DNA of 64,000 nt. It comes from Ruminococcus sp. GTDB lineage: Bacteria; Bacillota; Clostridia; Oscillospirales; Ruminococcaceae. Every line of letters starts with the position of its first letter. Within the stretch, counting starts at the first letter, position 1. The position numbers and the translations under genes are program-made. The DNA lies in NCBI GenBank assembly GCA_017622925.1, contig JAGAQC010000057.1, positions 1 to 64,000 of the forward strand, in the 5' to 3' direction. Shown here piece by piece: positions 43,686 through 51,444 of this stretch. The notes below the pieces were generated by a model. It did no database searches. It was not told where the DNA came from and saw nothing but the letters and a program-made list of their open reading frames with translations.

Positions 43686-43847
43686 AGACCTCCTCGGAAA
43701 CTGAAAAGCACTGTCTGACTTGTTTTTTTAGTGCTCGGCTTTGTCAGCTTTCCTTGCAATACATACAGTATTCCTGCGGAAATCTGACTTTGCCGAGCGC
43801 AAAAAATCCTGCGCCATACAGTACTCCCCGGTTTCCGAGGAGGTCTA
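43686..43847. repeat. Family A long-hairpin repeat, copy A3
   Basis: The outer arms AGACCTCCTCGGAAACTG (43686-43703) and its partner (to 43845) pair with one G-U type mismatch. Inner pairs are CTCGG/CCGAG and GTCAG/CTGAC around the shared TTGCAATACATACAGTATTC core. It ends 22 bases before the next start codon and lies in the predicted leader. Confidence 0.9.
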
Positions 43848-43869
43848 ATAATCAAAAGGAAGTGTTTTT

Positions 43870-45165
43870 ATGAGTATTAAAAAAGCTGTGGCATATCTTA
43901 TGTGTATTACTATGGCGGCAGGTCTTACCGGCTGCGGAAGTGATGAAGAGTCCTGCTCTTATTCCTCGACGGCTGCACCGATCGAAGGAGAGTCGTTCGA
44001 CGCTTACGAGTCCTCCGCCGACGAAGCGGACGACGGACTTGATGGATCTGCGGCGGAGGACATAGCGGAAAGTCCCGAAGCTGCTCCCGAACAGGGGGTA
44101 GTCCATGAAGAAATTGATAACAGCGATAAGATAGGCGTTCTTACGGCAGGCGAGTGGAACGACAACGATAACTGGGGATTTTTCCGAAATCTTATATCAT
44201 CGGGAACGATAACTCTGCCCGAATATTGTTTCGATGTCACAAGGCGTATCAAGGTTGAGATCACAGACGGTGCAGGTACTCCTCTGCCGAATGTTACGGC
44301 GGTTCTCGTGGATAAGGACGGAAATTTGGTATGGTCGGCAGTCAGCGGAAAGGACGGCGCGGCGTATTTGTTTTATCCCGATACAGAGCCGCAGGAGCTT
44401 GATTTTGTCAATGTGGTATCGGGAGAAGCGTCACAGCAGCTCCCCATTGAAATGAACGAGCAGGGCGATGACGGCGGTCAGGAGGACGAACAGACGTCTG
44501 CAATTAACGAAACTATGCAGGCAGTCCTCGAAACGCCCGAGAGCTTGTATGAGAAAATGCAGGTCATGTTCATTCTCGATACTACGGGGTCAATGGGTGA
44601 CGAAATGCTGTTTCTGCAAAGCGAATTCGGCTCTATTGCGGAGGCTGTCGGCTCGGACAACATTGAGTATTCCGTTAATTTCTATCGTGATAAGGGTGAC
44701 GAATATGTAACGAAATGTAATCCTTTTACTTCCGATACAGCCGAGATCTCCGCTTGTCTCAACGCCGAAATTGCAACGGGAGGCGGCGATCACCCCGAAG
44801 CTGTGGCGGAAATACTCACCGAGACATTGGCTGACACTCAATGGGACAGCGAGGCGGTCAAGGTTGCGTTCCTTATATTTGACGCTCCTCCCCACAGCGG
44901 AACTAAGTCGGAGCTTGACAGGGCTATACATGCCGCGAGCGAGCAGGGAATACATGTAGTTCCCGTAGTTTCGTCAAATTCCGATCGTTATACGGAAATT
45001 TTTGCACGTGTTCTTGCTGTTGCCACAAATGGAACATACGTATTCCTGACGGACGATTCGGGAGTAGGCGGCAGTCATTTAGAGCCGATAATAGGCGATT
45101 ATCAGGTTGAACTGCTTCGTGATATAATTATTCGTCTTATTGATGATTACAGACAAGTTAAGTAA
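43870..45165 (+). CDS. secreted lipoprotein with von Willebrand factor A domain
   Basis: 431 residues; lipoprotein signal ending AAGLTGC with the lipid Cys at about 22. An acidic linker leads to a small Ig-like or carboxypeptidase-regulatory-like domain (about 125-195; GAGTPLPNVTAVLVDKDGN) and a C-terminal VWA domain (about 232-431). Its metal-site motif DTTGSM (Asp237, Ser241) is seen, plus a GGGDHPEA loop and FDAPPH. This is an extracellular adhesion or binding domain that needs a divalent metal. No neighbours share its role. It has its own promoter and terminator, with repeat A3 in the leader. Confidence 0.88.
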   Translation: MSIKKAVAYLMCITMAAGLTGCGSDEESCSYSSTAAPIEGESFDAYESSADEADDGLDGSAAEDIAESPEAAPEQGVVHEEIDNSDKIGVLTAGEWNDNDNWGFFRNLISSGTITLPEYCFDVTRRIKVEITDGAGTPLPNVTAVLVDKDGNLVWSAVSGKDGAAYLFYPDTEPQELDFVNVVSGEASQQLPIEMNEQGDDGGQEDEQTSAINETMQAVLETPESLYEKMQVMFILDTTGSMGDEMLFLQSEFGSIAEAVGSDNIEYSVNFYRDKGDEYVTKCNPFTSDTAEISACLNAEIATGGGDHPEAVAEILTETLADTQWDSEAVKVAFLIFDAPPHSGTKSELDRAIHAASEQGIHVVPVVSSNSDRYTEIFARVLAVATNGTYVFLTDDSGVGGSHLEPIIGDYQVELLRDIIIRLIDDYRQVK

Positions 45166-45185
45166 TGAAGTATATAAAAAATGTG

Positions 45186-45220
45186 AAAACGGCGAACCGT
45201 ATTTCAGGTTCGCCGTTTTT
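45186..45220 (+). terminator. VWA gene terminator
   Basis: AAAACGGCGAACC pairs with GGTTCGCCGTTTT and is followed by T, about 20 bases past the stop. Confidence 0.93.
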
Positions 45221-45297
45221 AAATATACCGTTTACAATTTATGAGAATTTTGTTACCCTTACTTTCTGTTAAAGAGGTAACTTTTAGAACACACTAT

Positions 45298-45373
45298 CGT
45301 AAATTTTCCTGTATAAAGCCATGCAGACTTAAATATCAAGTAAATAAGGAGGCTTTATACAGGTAAATTTACG
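45298..45373. repeat. long inverted repeat, 23-base arms
   Basis: CGTAAATTTTCCTGTATAAA (left arm 45298-45320) is complementary to the right arm 45351-45373 with a single mismatch. A 30-base AT-rich loop separates them. It resembles the ends of a small MITE or a cruciform element and adjoins the next hairpin cluster. Confidence 0.75.
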
Positions 45374-45382
45374 ACAGCAGAG

Positions 45383-45480
45383 ATTCCAAAGGGGTCACCC
45401 CTTTGGCAGGGGGTAAGGGGTGACTCCCTACAGTGTAGGGAGATGTCACGAAGTGACAGAGGGTACGGGGCGGTTAGCCC
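45383..45480. repeat. hairpin cluster with family B-like start and the 46-base block
   Basis: It begins GATTCCAAAGGGGTCACCCC, a hairpin variant of the family B opening, and continues with the 46-base block (45419-45464) that is identical to part of D2. It lies at the 3' side of the GH9 gene and could hinder read-through between the convergent genes. Confidence 0.75.
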
Positions 45481-45510
45481 AGAGTCCCCCACTAAAGTTG
45501 TAGACAGTGA

Positions 45511-48012
45511 TTATTTAGTAACTTCGGGGAGCTTTGTGATAACCTTTGCGTCTACTTTCTGTATCGCAAGAGCATCGGAGGGAAGAACACCGTCGCCGGG
45601 ATTGCAGCAGTCGGCATTCTTTGCGCCCTGTTCGGAAAGTCCGTATTTGTCAGGATTTCCGAGAGCCTGTAAGATCGCTGTAGAATCGGCGATAGTGACC
45701 TGTCCGTCGCAGTTTGCGTCACCTATGAGTTCTGCTTCAACAGGAGATGAGGGAGAAGTGGGAGCTATAGGCTCGTCAGTAGGTTCCTGAGTGGTGGGTT
45801 CGGGTTTTACGGGAACTGAGCCGTCGGGTTCAACTCCGCCGACAAAAACGTCGCCGTCGTAAACGCATATACCCTCTGTCTTGACCTCGTTGCCTGTTCC
45901 GAAGAACGCGTCGTCCTCCTTGAAAATAGTCAGACCGTCATAGCTCGGGTCGTTTGAGGGATCCCATTTATCGCCGTAGTACATGCCTACTGTGAACTGG
46001 TACTTTTTACCCGAGTTAGCGATAGTGTAATCGTCAAACTTTATTTCAACGTAGTACATATCGTCCATTTTGTCGTACTTGTGAATACCGGTGATAACGC
46101 CGTCGGCAGGAGCAGCTTCGACCGCCGCCTGATCGTAAAGCTCGGAAGCCTTTACGCTGCTGACGTCCGCAATTTCCTTGGAGCTGAAATAATAGCGCAC
46201 GGAAATATCCTTTGAAGCTTTAGTAGAGTCGGTCATGACCATAAACGATACTTTCGTAACGCCGCAGCCGTCCGCATTGAGGTCGTCTATACCGCAGGCG
46301 TTTACCCAGTAATTGTTGCCGCCGCCTTCAGCGCCGCTGAATTTCGGGTCGGGTGGGAAATTTTTGGTAGGCTGCATATCTTCCGTGCCGAAGTATTCGT
46401 AAAGTCCTGCGCTCGCTCCGACAAATGCGGCGTTGTAGTCGATAGTTACCTCGTTGTAGATGTAGTCTTTTGTTATATCCCTGTGACCGTCCTGACCGTC
46501 GGGACCGCCTGCCAATGCGCCGTAAAGCACGTATCTATGCTCATCGGGGTCTTCACATTTTGTAAGACCCGAAGCTGCTCTGTGGTGAGGATATTTAACT
46601 GAATCTTCATTATATCCTACGATCATGCTTCTGCTGCCGTGAGTGGGAGCGCCTTCGCCTAAATCCTCGGCTTCCTTGAAAGTAAGGTCGTTTTTGCCCA
46701 TGAGGTATTCCATCTGACCTTTAGCCCATTCGGAAAATTCGCCGGGCTTGCCGTCGTTTGTGTACTTGTCATAGACAAGACCTATAAGCTGCATGGCGGT
46801 GTTGTAACGCGCAGAACCCCATTGATTAAGGAAAGCGTAACCCTGAGGAGATTCAAGCGCTCTCCATGTAGGGAGACATTTAGCGACCTGTTCCCAGATG
46901 TTTTCAAAAACATATTCGTTTTTGCCCTGAGCTTTTCTTATGATGTTGATAAGGTCAAGCTCGGGGTTTTCCTGATTTATTCTTGCCCAAACGCAGGCTG
47001 CGCCGCTCCATACGTCGTTCCAGCAGTAGCACCAGCCGCTTGGAGCGTAGTAATCGTAGTAGGGCGCGGCAAGTTCAAGGGAACTCTTGTCGCCTGTGCA
47101 GAGGTAGAGCCATGCGGCAGCCCAGCAGTAGTCGTCCTCCCATTTTTCGGAGCGGTAGTAGCCTTTCGGACCGTCGGCGTTGTCGCTCAGTTCGAGGGGA
47201 TTGGAGTTTGCGAAATCCCAAAGAGCCTGAGCGTAGTCAAGAGACTTTTCGGCGTACTCGGGGTCGGTGTCCTTGAAGTTAAGGTAGTTTATGGCAAGTG
47301 AAGCGCATGCGGAGGCTACGTAGTCGGTTGACGGATTTGCCTCTGTAAGGAAGAACGCAGGTCTGCCCATTTCATCGACTTCGGGGGAATTCCAGTAGCT
47401 GTGGTCGATGTCGCCGTCGCCTACCTGATAGCAGTGCGCGATGACCTTGCCGCTTTCGTCACGGAAGGTACACTTCATAAGGTAATCATTGAAATATCGG
47501 AGAATAGTCTCGATGTGAGCGTCCTGACCGGTTTTCTTGTAAGCGTCCCTGAACTCGTAGTAGCCCCAACCGAGGGTAGCGGCGGAGTAGTTTTCGGGCA
47601 TACCGAATTCAACATGGTCGCCTGCGTCGTGGAAACCGCCTGCAACATCTACGCAGCCGTCGCCGTCGGGGTCGAGAACGTCCTTGTATTTGTCGATAAA
47701 TTCCTGAGAAAGGTTAGTTCCTACAAAGTCCGTGATACCTGCGGTAAGCTTTACCTTAGCGTCATAGGTGTGGCAGTCGCCTCTCCACTTGTAGGCGTTG
47801 TTCTCGTCTACCTCGGTGCCGCACATATTTGCATCATAAAAATAGATAGAATACTGCAATGCGCGGGCGAAATCCACGTCAAGACCCGAGTCGTTGGCAA
47901 GGGAATCCGCAAGTTCTTCGGCAGCGTTTCCGACAGGTATAGAAGCTGTAAGCTGAGAAGCAGCCATTACGGTACATACAGCCGCCGAAATGAATTTTTT
48001 TAATTTGTTCAT
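45511..48012 (-). CDS. GH9 cellulase with CBM3-like module and type I dockerin
   Basis: A cellulosomal endo- or processive endoglucanase with 833 residues. A signal peptide of about 30 residues is followed by the GH9 catalytic domain (about 45-540): the base in GGFHDAGDHVEF (Asp129/Asp132) and the acid Glu521 in YNEVTIDYNA. A CBM3-like domain (about 565-735) follows with GMYYGDKWDPSNDPSYDG and ICVYDGDVFVGG, likely of the 3c type that helps the catalytic domain. A Pro/Thr/Glu linker leads to a dockerin (about 764-825) with two calcium-loop repeats, GDANCDGQVTIADSTAILQA and DCCNPGDGVLPSDALAIQKV. The dockerin implies assembly onto a scaffoldin, absent here. The insert in repeat two recalls R. 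flavefaciens dockerins. Confidence 0.96.
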   Translation of the reverse strand: MNKLKKFISAAVCTVMAASQLTASIPVGNAAEELADSLANDSGLDVDFARALQYSIYFYDANMCGTEVDENNAYKWRGDCHTYDAKVKLTAGITDFVGTNLSQEFIDKYKDVLDPDGDGCVDVAGGFHDAGDHVEFGMPENYSAATLGWGYYEFRDAYKKTGQDAHIETILRYFNDYLMKCTFRDESGKVIAHCYQVGDGDIDHSYWNSPEVDEMGRPAFFLTEANPSTDYVASACASLAINYLNFKDTDPEYAEKSLDYAQALWDFANSNPLELSDNADGPKGYYRSEKWEDDYCWAAAWLYLCTGDKSSLELAAPYYDYYAPSGWCYCWNDVWSGAACVWARINQENPELDLINIIRKAQGKNEYVFENIWEQVAKCLPTWRALESPQGYAFLNQWGSARYNTAMQLIGLVYDKYTNDGKPGEFSEWAKGQMEYLMGKNDLTFKEAEDLGEGAPTHGSRSMIVGYNEDSVKYPHHRAASGLTKCEDPDEHRYVLYGALAGGPDGQDGHRDITKDYIYNEVTIDYNAAFVGASAGLYEYFGTEDMQPTKNFPPDPKFSGAEGGGNNYWVNACGIDDLNADGCGVTKVSFMVMTDSTKASKDISVRYYFSSKEIADVSSVKASELYDQAAVEAAPADGVITGIHKYDKMDDMYYVEIKFDDYTIANSGKKYQFTVGMYYGDKWDPSNDPSYDGLTIFKEDDAFFGTGNEVKTEGICVYDGDVFVGGVEPDGSVPVKPEPTTQEPTDEPIAPTSPSSPVEAELIGDANCDGQVTIADSTAILQALGNPDKYGLSEQGAKNADCCNPGDGVLPSDALAIQKVDAKVITKLPEVTK

Positions 48013-48037
48013 TTTTTAATACCTCCATTATAATTAT

Positions 48038-48090
48038 TTGTCTCGATTTGATCATCCCTTAATTTTCAATTAATTAATAAAATGAGACAA
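48038..48090 (-). promoter_or_regulatory. palindromic leader of the GH9 gene
   Basis: TTGTCTCGATTT (48038-48049) and AAATGAGACAA (48080-48090) form inverted arms around an AT-rich centre, between the promoter and the ribosome site (GGAGG near 48025). It may be an mRNA leader hairpin or an operator. Confidence 0.5.
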
Positions 48091-48109
48091 TTAAATACTT
48101 GGTATATAT

Positions 48110-48138
48110 ATCATAACACATTTTTCAGCAAATTGCAA
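48110..48138 (-). promoter_or_regulatory. sigma-A-type promoter of the GH9 gene
   Basis: On the minus strand, TTGCAA (48138-48133), 17 bases, TATGAT (48115-48110). The sequence 48110-48143 is close to the GH94 promoter (28 of 34 positions). Confidence 0.78.
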
Positions 48139-48168
48139 TAGTTTTTTTGAGAAATTTTTAAAAATATG

Positions 48169-49071
48169 TCATTTTTTGCGCTGAAAATTTTTTCTCAGCG
48201 ACAAAACGGCAAGCAGAAGAACAAATATTCCGCCGATAAGCAGAAATACCGACGGTACGGAGACTCTCTGACCGTTTACACGTTGTATGGCGAAAGCGTG
48301 AACAGCGTCGTCGGCATTTTCAAAGGTGAGGGCGTTTTCGTCGGCGTAGACTTTGGCAGGGGACTTCTTTTTGCCCAATATAGTAAAGTCCTCGACCTGA
48401 GAAGCGCCGTTGTCCGTGGGAGTGTAGCCGACTGAGCAGACCCCGAGGTCCGCAACGGACGGCGGTATATACACGGAATCGAGACTGCTGCACATATAAA
48501 AGGAACAGTCTCCCAGAGCCGTAACCGAGTCGCTGATAGAGACAGTGGAAAGCGAGGTGCAGCCGCTGAAGCAGAAGTCGCCAATTTCCGTTGTATTCTG
48601 CGGTATTTCTATACTTTTGAGACTTGTGCAGCTTCGGAAACATGATTCGGGCAGTCTTGCGATATTGTCGGGGAGGTCGGCGGAGGTAAGGGATTCGCAG
48701 CCGCAGAAGCAGCCCATTCCAAGCTCCGTGACCGAATCGGGAATGGCTATGCTTTCGAGGGAAAAACAGGCGTAAAAGGCGTGGTGACCAATTTTTTCGA
48801 TAGTATCGGGCAGAGTGATGTGCCTGAGAGTTCCGCATTCATAGAAAGCGTTGTCGCGTATTTCCGTGACCCGACAGCCTTCGACAGTCTCGGGTATCTC
48901 GATGTAGACGGGTTCGCCCTCAAAGCCGGTAACAGTCGCTTCGTTGTCTATTATAGTATAGACGTAACCGGGTTTGCTTTCATCGGCGGCGGACGTTCCG
49001 AGGGACGGAGCTTTCATATGAACGTTAAATAAAGCAAGGGTCGTCAAAATTGATATTGCTGTTTTTTTCAT
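48169..49071 (-). CDS. BspA-type leucine-rich repeat surface protein
   Basis: About 300 residues from the ATG at 49071, 12 bases after AAGGAG; the longer frame lacks a ribosome site. A signal-like N-terminus is followed by about seven LRR_5 (BspA-type) units of 22-23 residues, for example HITLPDTIEKIGHHAFYACF and SIAIPDSVTELGMGCF. The C-terminus has one transmembrane helix (SVFLLIGGIFVLLLAVLSL) and a basic tail, so it should be anchored in the membrane facing outwards. BspA repeats mediate binding to proteins or surfaces; the ligand is unknown. It is adjacent to the GH9 gene but has its own spacing of about 155 bases. Confidence 0.88.
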   Translation of the reverse strand: MKKTAISILTTLALFNVHMKAPSLGTSAADESKPGYVYTIIDNEATVTGFEGEPVYIEIPETVEGCRVTEIRDNAFYECGTLRHITLPDTIEKIGHHAFYACFSLESIAIPDSVTELGMGCFCGCESLTSADLPDNIARLPESCFRSCTSLKSIEIPQNTTEIGDFCFSGCTSLSTVSISDSVTALGDCSFYMCSSLDSVYIPPSVADLGVCSVGYTPTDNGASQVEDFTILGKKKSPAKVYADENALTFENADDAVHAFAIQRVNGQRVSVPSVFLLIGGIFVLLLAVLSLRKNFQRKK

Positions 49072-49317
49072 TTTTTTACAAGTCTCCTTTTGCTGAAAAT
49101 ACTGTTTTATATAATTGTATAAATTTTTCAAGGATTAGTAAAGCAAAAAAAATCGAGCGTTTTACCGGGGATTCGGGGCGATTTTGGGAGTTTCGACCGA
49201 AAAACCGTGCCATAGACTGCATTTTCTGCCGAAAAATCAGGAATTTGACAGGAAAAAAATTACAATATGAGGAATAATTTCTTTTGTCGGGTCAATGCTG
49301 TGAATGAGGTGATATTA

Positions 49318-49971
49318 ATGAAAAAATATATGGGACTTATTCTTGGCGGAGGACTTATCCTCAGTATACTTATATCAAACGGAGCAGCCGTTATTCGGGA
49401 CGGAATGCGGCTCGAAAAGCTGAGACACAGCGTTCTGAGACTTCATATCCTTGCGGAGTCCGACAGCGAATACGACCAGTCGCTTAAACTGAAAGTACGT
49501 GACGGACTTCTTGAAATGGGACTTTTTACCGAATCGGACTCGCTTTCCGAAGCGGAGAAAACGGCGTCGGAGAAACTGGACGAGATCGAAAAAGCCGCCG
49601 AAAGCATACTTCGGGAAAACGGCTGCGACCTTCCCGTAACTGCCGAATTGGCGGACGTAGTGTTTGACGAGAGAGTTTACGGCGATATAACCATGCCTGC
49701 GGGGGAGTACCGTGCTTTGCGTGTGAAGATAGGCTCTGCGCAGGGTAAAAACTGGTGGTGCGTGATGTATCCGCCGCTATGTATACCTGCCGCATGCGAA
49801 GAAGAGACTTCTTCTGAGGAGGTCAAAGAGGAAAAATCCGCCGAAGCTCTTTTCAACGAGGAAGAACTCGATATATTGTATCATCCGAAAAAATATGAGA
49901 TACGTTTTGCTGTATGGGACAAAATCAAGGGTATTTTTGATGACAAAACAGTGAAAAGTGACGAAAAGTAA
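49318..49971 (+). CDS. spoIIR: stage II sporulation protein R
   Basis: The forespore-secreted signal that triggers SpoIIGA processing of pro-sigma-E. It has 217 residues from the ATG at 49318 (GAGGTGA upstream). An N-terminal membrane or signal segment (MKKYMGLILGGGLILSILIS) is followed by the conserved LRLHILAESDSEYDQSLKLK and the AGEYRALRVKIGSAQGKNWW-CVMYPPLC segment, both diagnostic. The acidic segment after residue 160 is common in clostridial forms. It is directly upstream of the infC promoter. In Bacillus it is sigma-F dependent; no sigma-F site was recognised here. Confidence 0.95.
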   Translation: MKKYMGLILGGGLILSILISNGAAVIRDGMRLEKLRHSVLRLHILAESDSEYDQSLKLKVRDGLLEMGLFTESDSLSEAEKTASEKLDEIEKAAESILRENGCDLPVTAELADVVFDERVYGDITMPAGEYRALRVKIGSAQGKNWWCVMYPPLCIPAACEEETSSEEVKEEKSAEALFNEEELDILYHPKKYEIRFAVWDKIKGIFDDKTVKSDEK

Positions 49972-49979
49972 ATTTACCC

Positions 49980-50008
49980 TTGACAATTTCGGGAAAATGG
50001 TGTATACT
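49980..50008 (+). promoter_or_regulatory. sigma-A-type promoter of infC-rpmI-rplT
   Basis: TTGACA (49980-49985), 17 bases, TATACT (50003-50008), 9 bases beyond the spoIIR stop. Confidence 0.85.
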
Positions 50009-50019
50009 AATTTGGTAAG

Positions 50020-50142
50020 AAAGCAGAACAAGTCCGTTCTCACCGTCAGGCTCAGCTTAAACGGTCAATATGTTAATAACCGAAATGGATATGTGCGTAT
50101 TGTGTGAGTGTGGATATTTCTGCACTCACTTATTTTATGTCC
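50020..50142 (+). promoter_or_regulatory. infC leader with attenuator hairpin
   Basis: The 5' leader of about 130 bases includes GTGAGTG/CACTCAC (50104-50110 with 50123-50129) followed by TTATTTTA, a terminator-like hairpin just before the infC ribosome site. In Firmicutes this operon is controlled by an L20-binding leader; the L20 motif itself was not confirmed here. Confidence 0.65.
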
Positions 50143-50156
50143 GGAGGTGCTTGAAC

Positions 50157-50672
50157 ATTAGCAAACAGGAACTGCAGATCAACGAAGATATTCGGGATAA
50201 GGAATTGCTCGTTATTGATGATGAAGGAAAAAAGCTTGGCACTATGTCTGCCAGAGACGCACAGAAATTAGCCTACGACAAGGATCTTGACCTTGTTAAA
50301 ATAGCTCCGCAGGCTACTCCGCCCGTATGCCGCATCATGGACTACGGAAAGTACTGCTTCGAGCAGGCTAAGCGCGAAAAGGAAGCAAGAAAAAATCAGA
50401 AGATAGTCGCTATCAAGGAGATACGTATGTTCTCCACAATTGATACTCACGATTTTGAGACCAAGGTCAATCAGGCTGTCAAATTCCTTCAGGGAGGCGA
50501 TAAGCTTAAAGTTTCCGTAAGGTTCCGCAAGAGAGCGATAGCTCACCCGGAATTGGGAGCGGATCTTCTTGACCGCTTCAAGGAGGCTGTTTCCGCAGCA
50601 GGTTCTGTTGACAAGCCGGCTAAAATGGAGGGACGCAGCATGGTCATGTTTGTCAGTCCCAAAAAGAACTGA
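50157..50672 (+). CDS. infC: translation initiation factor IF-3, ATT start codon
   Basis: IF-3 prevents premature subunit joining and checks the initiator tRNA. It has 171 residues when started at ATT (50157), giving (M)SKQELQINEDIRDKELLVID, the family start. The ATT lies 9 bases after GGAGG, whereas an in-frame TTG (50151) is only 3 bases from it; no ATG fits. AUU starts for infC are known in E. coli and Bacillus and are part of IF-3 autoregulation. Conserved blocks: DLVKIAPQATPPVCRIMDYG, KEIRMFSTIDTHDFETKVNQ and GRSMVMFVSP. First gene of infC-rpmI-rplT. Confidence 0.93.
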   Translation: MSKQELQINEDIRDKELLVIDDEGKKLGTMSARDAQKLAYDKDLDLVKIAPQATPPVCRIMDYGKYCFEQAKREKEARKNQKIVAIKEIRMFSTIDTHDFETKVNQAVKFLQGGDKLKVSVRFRKRAIAHPELGADLLDRFKEAVSAAGSVDKPAKMEGRSMVMFVSPKKN

Positions 50673-50699
50673 CAGGTTCTAATTAAGGAGGAAAAATAA

Positions 50700-50903
50700 A
50701 TGGCAAAGGTTAAGGTTAAAACTCATTCCGGCGCTAAAAAGCGTTTTAAGATCACAGGCAGCGGTAAGGTAAAGTATCAGCACACTAACAAGAGACACAG
50801 ACTTACCCAGAAGGATACAAAGCGTAAGAGGATCGCCCGCAACGCAGGTGTTGCCGGAAGCGCAAACGCTCCTACTATCAAGAAGCTCGTTCCCTATATG
50901 TGA
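50700..50903 (+). CDS. rpmI: 50S ribosomal protein L35
   Basis: A small basic large-subunit protein of 67 residues. The start [20 protein letters not shown] and the [17 protein letters not shown] segment are diagnostic. It is 27 bases after infC, behind AAGGAGG, and upstream of rplT. Confidence 0.98.
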   Translation: MAKVKVKTHSGAKKRFKITGSGKVKYQHTNKRHRLTQKDTKRKRIARNAGVAGSANAPTIKKLVPYM

Positions 50904-50957
50904 TCCGAAAATTTGTTCGGAAACGTTTAATTATATTTATTTCGGAGGTATAAGATT

Positions 50958-51311
50958 ATGGCACGTGTTAAAGGTGCAATGATGACTCGCAAGAGAAGAA
51001 ATAAAACTTTGAAGCTTGCAAAGGGCTACTGGGGCGCTAAGAGCAAGCACTTCAAGATGGCTAAACAGGCTGTTATGAAGTCAGGCAATTACGCTTACAT
51101 CGGCAGAAAGCAGAAAAAGAGAACTTTCAGACAGCTTTGGATCGCAAGAATTTCGGCTGCCGCAAAGATAAACGGCATGAATTATTCAACATTCATGAAC
51201 GGCTGCAAAAAGGCAGGCATCACACTCAACAGAAAGATGCTTTCCGAGATCGCTATAAACGATGCAGCAGGATTTACCGCTATCGTTGAAAAGGCTAAGG
51301 CTGCTCTTTAA
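50958..51311 (+). CDS. rplT: 50S ribosomal protein L20
   Basis: An early assembly protein of the large subunit, and the autorepressor of this operon in Firmicutes. The 117 residues match: [20 protein letters not shown], then AKGYWGAK, then the C-terminal domain ([20 protein letters not shown], then [20 protein letters not shown]). It starts behind CGGAGGT. A stem-loop follows. Confidence 0.98.
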   Translation: MARVKGAMMTRKRRNKTLKLAKGYWGAKSKHFKMAKQAVMKSGNYAYIGRKQKKRTFRQLWIARISAAAKINGMNYSTFMNGCKKAGITLNRKMLSEIAINDAAGFTAIVEKAKAAL

Positions 51312-51320
51312 TTTACGATT

Positions 51321-51366
51321 ACTTACGACAACACGTTCTTGATAAAGAGCGTGTTTTGTTGTAAGC
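51321..51366 (+). terminator. rplT terminator hairpin
   Basis: CTTACGACAACACG pairs with CGTGTTTTGTTGTAAG with minor mismatches. The long stem lacks a strong T-run, so termination may be partial, leaving read-through into trmH possible. Confidence 0.6.
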
Positions 51367-51444
51367 ACCTATCTCGGCGTTTTTCGTAATAGATGCAGGC
51401 ATATGCAGGCGATAGGCGGCTCGGATATTCGGAGGTTCTGACTA

